Shown piece by piece: positions 6,214 to 7,242 of a DNA stretch of 7,242 nt. A program made the translations under genes and the position numbers. Numbering within the stretch: position 1 is the stretch's first letter; the number at the start of each line of letters is the position of its first letter. The DNA comes from Kiritimatiellia bacterium (GTDB taxonomy: Bacteria; Verrucomicrobiota; Kiritimatiellia; RFP12; UBA1067): assembly GCA_017411125.1 (NCBI GenBank), contig JAFPNP010000029.1, positions 1-7,242 on the forward strand, written 5' to 3'. The notes beneath the pieces are model-generated. The model had not been told where the DNA came from, ran no database searches, and saw only the letters and a list, made by a program, of their open reading frames with translations.

Positions 6214-6235
6214 GGCTGCGTGTCCCCACGCAGCC
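6214..6235 (-). terminator. GC-rich hairpin after the surface-protein gene, possible terminator without U-tract
   Basis: GGCTGCGTG and CACGCAGCC form a perfect 9-bp stem (6214-6222 and 6227-6235) with a 4-nt loop. It lies 31 nt after the stop codon of the upstream gene and before the regulator's promoter. GGCGC and GCGCC pieces further out could extend it. No T-run follows on the minus strand, so it may be an atypical terminator or a 3'-end protecting structure. Confidence 0.5.
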
Positions 6236-6266
6236 GCTCGACGCGCCGTCGGAAAGACCGCCGCCT

Positions 6267-7242
6267 TTACTCCACCGTGACGGCCACTCCGCCGACCTTC
6301 TTTATCGTCGCCGCGCCGTAGCCGACGCCGTCGATCAAGACGCCCGTCACGTCGACCTTCGTCGCCTTGGGCTTGCCGTTCACGTCGGAATACGCCTTGA
6401 ACGATCCCTTGAACGTGCCGTCTTTCGCTTTGCAGGAGAGCTTCAGCCCAGACGGGTTTGCACCCGTCTTGCCATCGTCGACTTCGGTCGTGCCGCGAAG
6501 ATACGCCACCTTGCCGGCCTTGGGCAGCCCCCACTTCGCGCCGCCGGCAACCGGCACGCCATTGGGCAGGTATGGCAGGGCGGTTTGTCCCCACATCGCA
6601 GCGAAGGCGTCAGCGTCGATATGGAACGCCGCCCCGCTCGCCTTCAACACGCCCGGCTTGCCCACGACAACGCTGTCGCCCAATCCCGCCACGCTGGCAC
6701 CGCCACTCCCAATCGGCAGCCACAGCACGAACGCCATCTGGGCCTTCTTCGTCACAAGCACCGGCACGCAGCACCATTCGCCGCCGACGATCAACTGCCC
6801 GTTCGCGCTCACCTTCGTGCCGTCGGCAAGCGTCCCCGACACCTTCGCCTTGCCCTTGTTGGCGATAGTCACGGTCAGCGTCTGGTAGGGCGCGTCGTCC
6901 CCATCGCCCTGCCACGCCACGTTCACCGCGCCCTTCCAGTCGCCAAGCACGGACGCGCCTGCGGCCTTGTCCGCCGCGTCCTTCGACACGAACACGTTCT
7001 CCGCGCCGTCAATGGCGTACGCGCCGTAGGTACCGCTCATCCCGTTCGCGCCAAGCGTAACCTCGCACGCCTCGCCTCCCGCGAGCGCCATCGTCGTAGA
7101 TGCGCCGGACGCGATCTGCGCCTTGCCGTTGCCGGCGGCCTTGAGCGACTTCTTCTTGCCGTCGAGGCCGATCACCGTGGCCTTGACTGCGGCAAGCCCC
7201 GTCTTCATATTAGGCTTGCCGACCTTCACTTGTATCGTGCCC
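6267..7242 (-). CDS. C-terminal part of a large beta-rich, probably secreted or surface protein (start outside window)
   Basis: At least 325 codons are visible and the frame stays open to the right edge (GTIQVKVGKPNMK...), so the GTG at 7229 is probably internal. The sequence is rich in Gly, Ala, Lys, Val and Thr in alternating strand-like patterns. Several modules recur loosely: TGLAAVKATVIGLDGKKK near the start, ANKGKAKVSGTLADGTKV in the middle, and a C-terminal KDGTFKGSFKAY...GVLIDGVGYGAATIKKVGG. Such modules are familiar to me from the C-termini of long, multi-domain surface or autotransporter-like proteins in Kiritimatiellae-type genomes, but no enzymatic motif is visible and the function is unknown. 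There are few cysteines apart from an adjacent WCCVP pair and no sortase or PEP-CTERM sorting signal at the C-terminus, which ends VAVTVE. No signal peptide can be judged. A GC hairpin follows the TAA stop, so the gene is probably transcribed separately from the regulator. Confidence 0.75.
   Translation of the reverse strand, partial: GTIQVKVGKPNMKTGLAAVKATVIGLDGKKKSLKAAGNGKAQIASGASTTMALAGGEACEVTLGANGMSGTYGAYAIDGAENVFVSKDAADKAAGASVLGDWKGAVNVAWQGDGDDAPYQTLTVTIANKGKAKVSGTLADGTKVSANGQLIVGGEWCCVPVLVTKKAQMAFVLWLPIGSGGASVAGLGDSVVVGKPGVLKASGAAFHIDADAFAAMWGQTALPYLPNGVPVAGGAKWGLPKAGKVAYLRGTTEVDDGKTGANPSGLKLSCKAKDGTFKGSFKAYSDVNGKPKATKVDVTGVLIDGVGYGAATIKKVGGVAVTVE

Noticed and set aside
1..7242. CRISPR array, insertion sequence or phage genes
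   Set aside because: No regularly spaced direct repeats, transposase or integrase motifs, or terminal inverted repeats were seen; despite the tRNA gene there is no attachment-site duplication in the window.

Overview
The window is GC-rich and almost every gene is read from the minus strand. It looks like a chromosomal segment of an uncultured member of the PVC superphylum, most likely a Kiritimatiellota/Kiritimatiellae-type gut or anaerobic bacterium. This placement is inferred from the style of the incomplete surface protein at the right edge (Lys/Gly/Val-rich beta modules ending in a 'DGVGYGAATIKKVGG'-like segment) and from the fused binding-protein/permease gene. No marker gene proves it. 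The periplasmic adaptor implies a diderm cell.

Layout in transcription order (right to left on the given strand): (1) 7242-6267, the C-terminal part of a large beta-rich, probably secreted protein, followed by a strong GC hairpin. (2) A consensus promoter (TTGACA-18-TATAAT) whose spacer is filled by a 22-bp palindrome, driving a TetR-family repressor (6124-5504) and, 30 nt later, an AcrA/HlyD-type periplasmic adaptor protein (5473-4259). No RND pump or outer-membrane channel follows. (3) A second consensus promoter (TTGAAA-17-TATAAT) driving tRNA-Ser(GGA) with an encoded CCA end (4133-4044). (4) Only 21 nt after the tRNA, a secreted alpha/beta hydrolase (4022-2976) overlaps by 14 nt the start of an 820-residue protein fusing an extracellular solute-binding domain to a complete MalF-type ABC permease (2989-527). 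(5) After a 55-nt gap holding a plausible promoter, the first 157 codons of a prephenate dehydrogenase gene (471-1), which runs off the left edge.

Two functional modules can be proposed. The TetR gene and the adaptor form an autoregulated envelope-export operon whose pump must be encoded elsewhere. The hydrolase and the binding-protein/permease fusion form a nutrient-acquisition pair: the hydrolase would act on an ester- or peptide-bearing substrate outside the cytoplasm, and the fused binding domain would pass the product, probably an oligosaccharide, directly to the permease. The second permease subunit and the ATPase usual for such importers are not in the window. The hydrolase and transporter genes have no visible promoter of their own and probably share the tRNA-Ser transcript.
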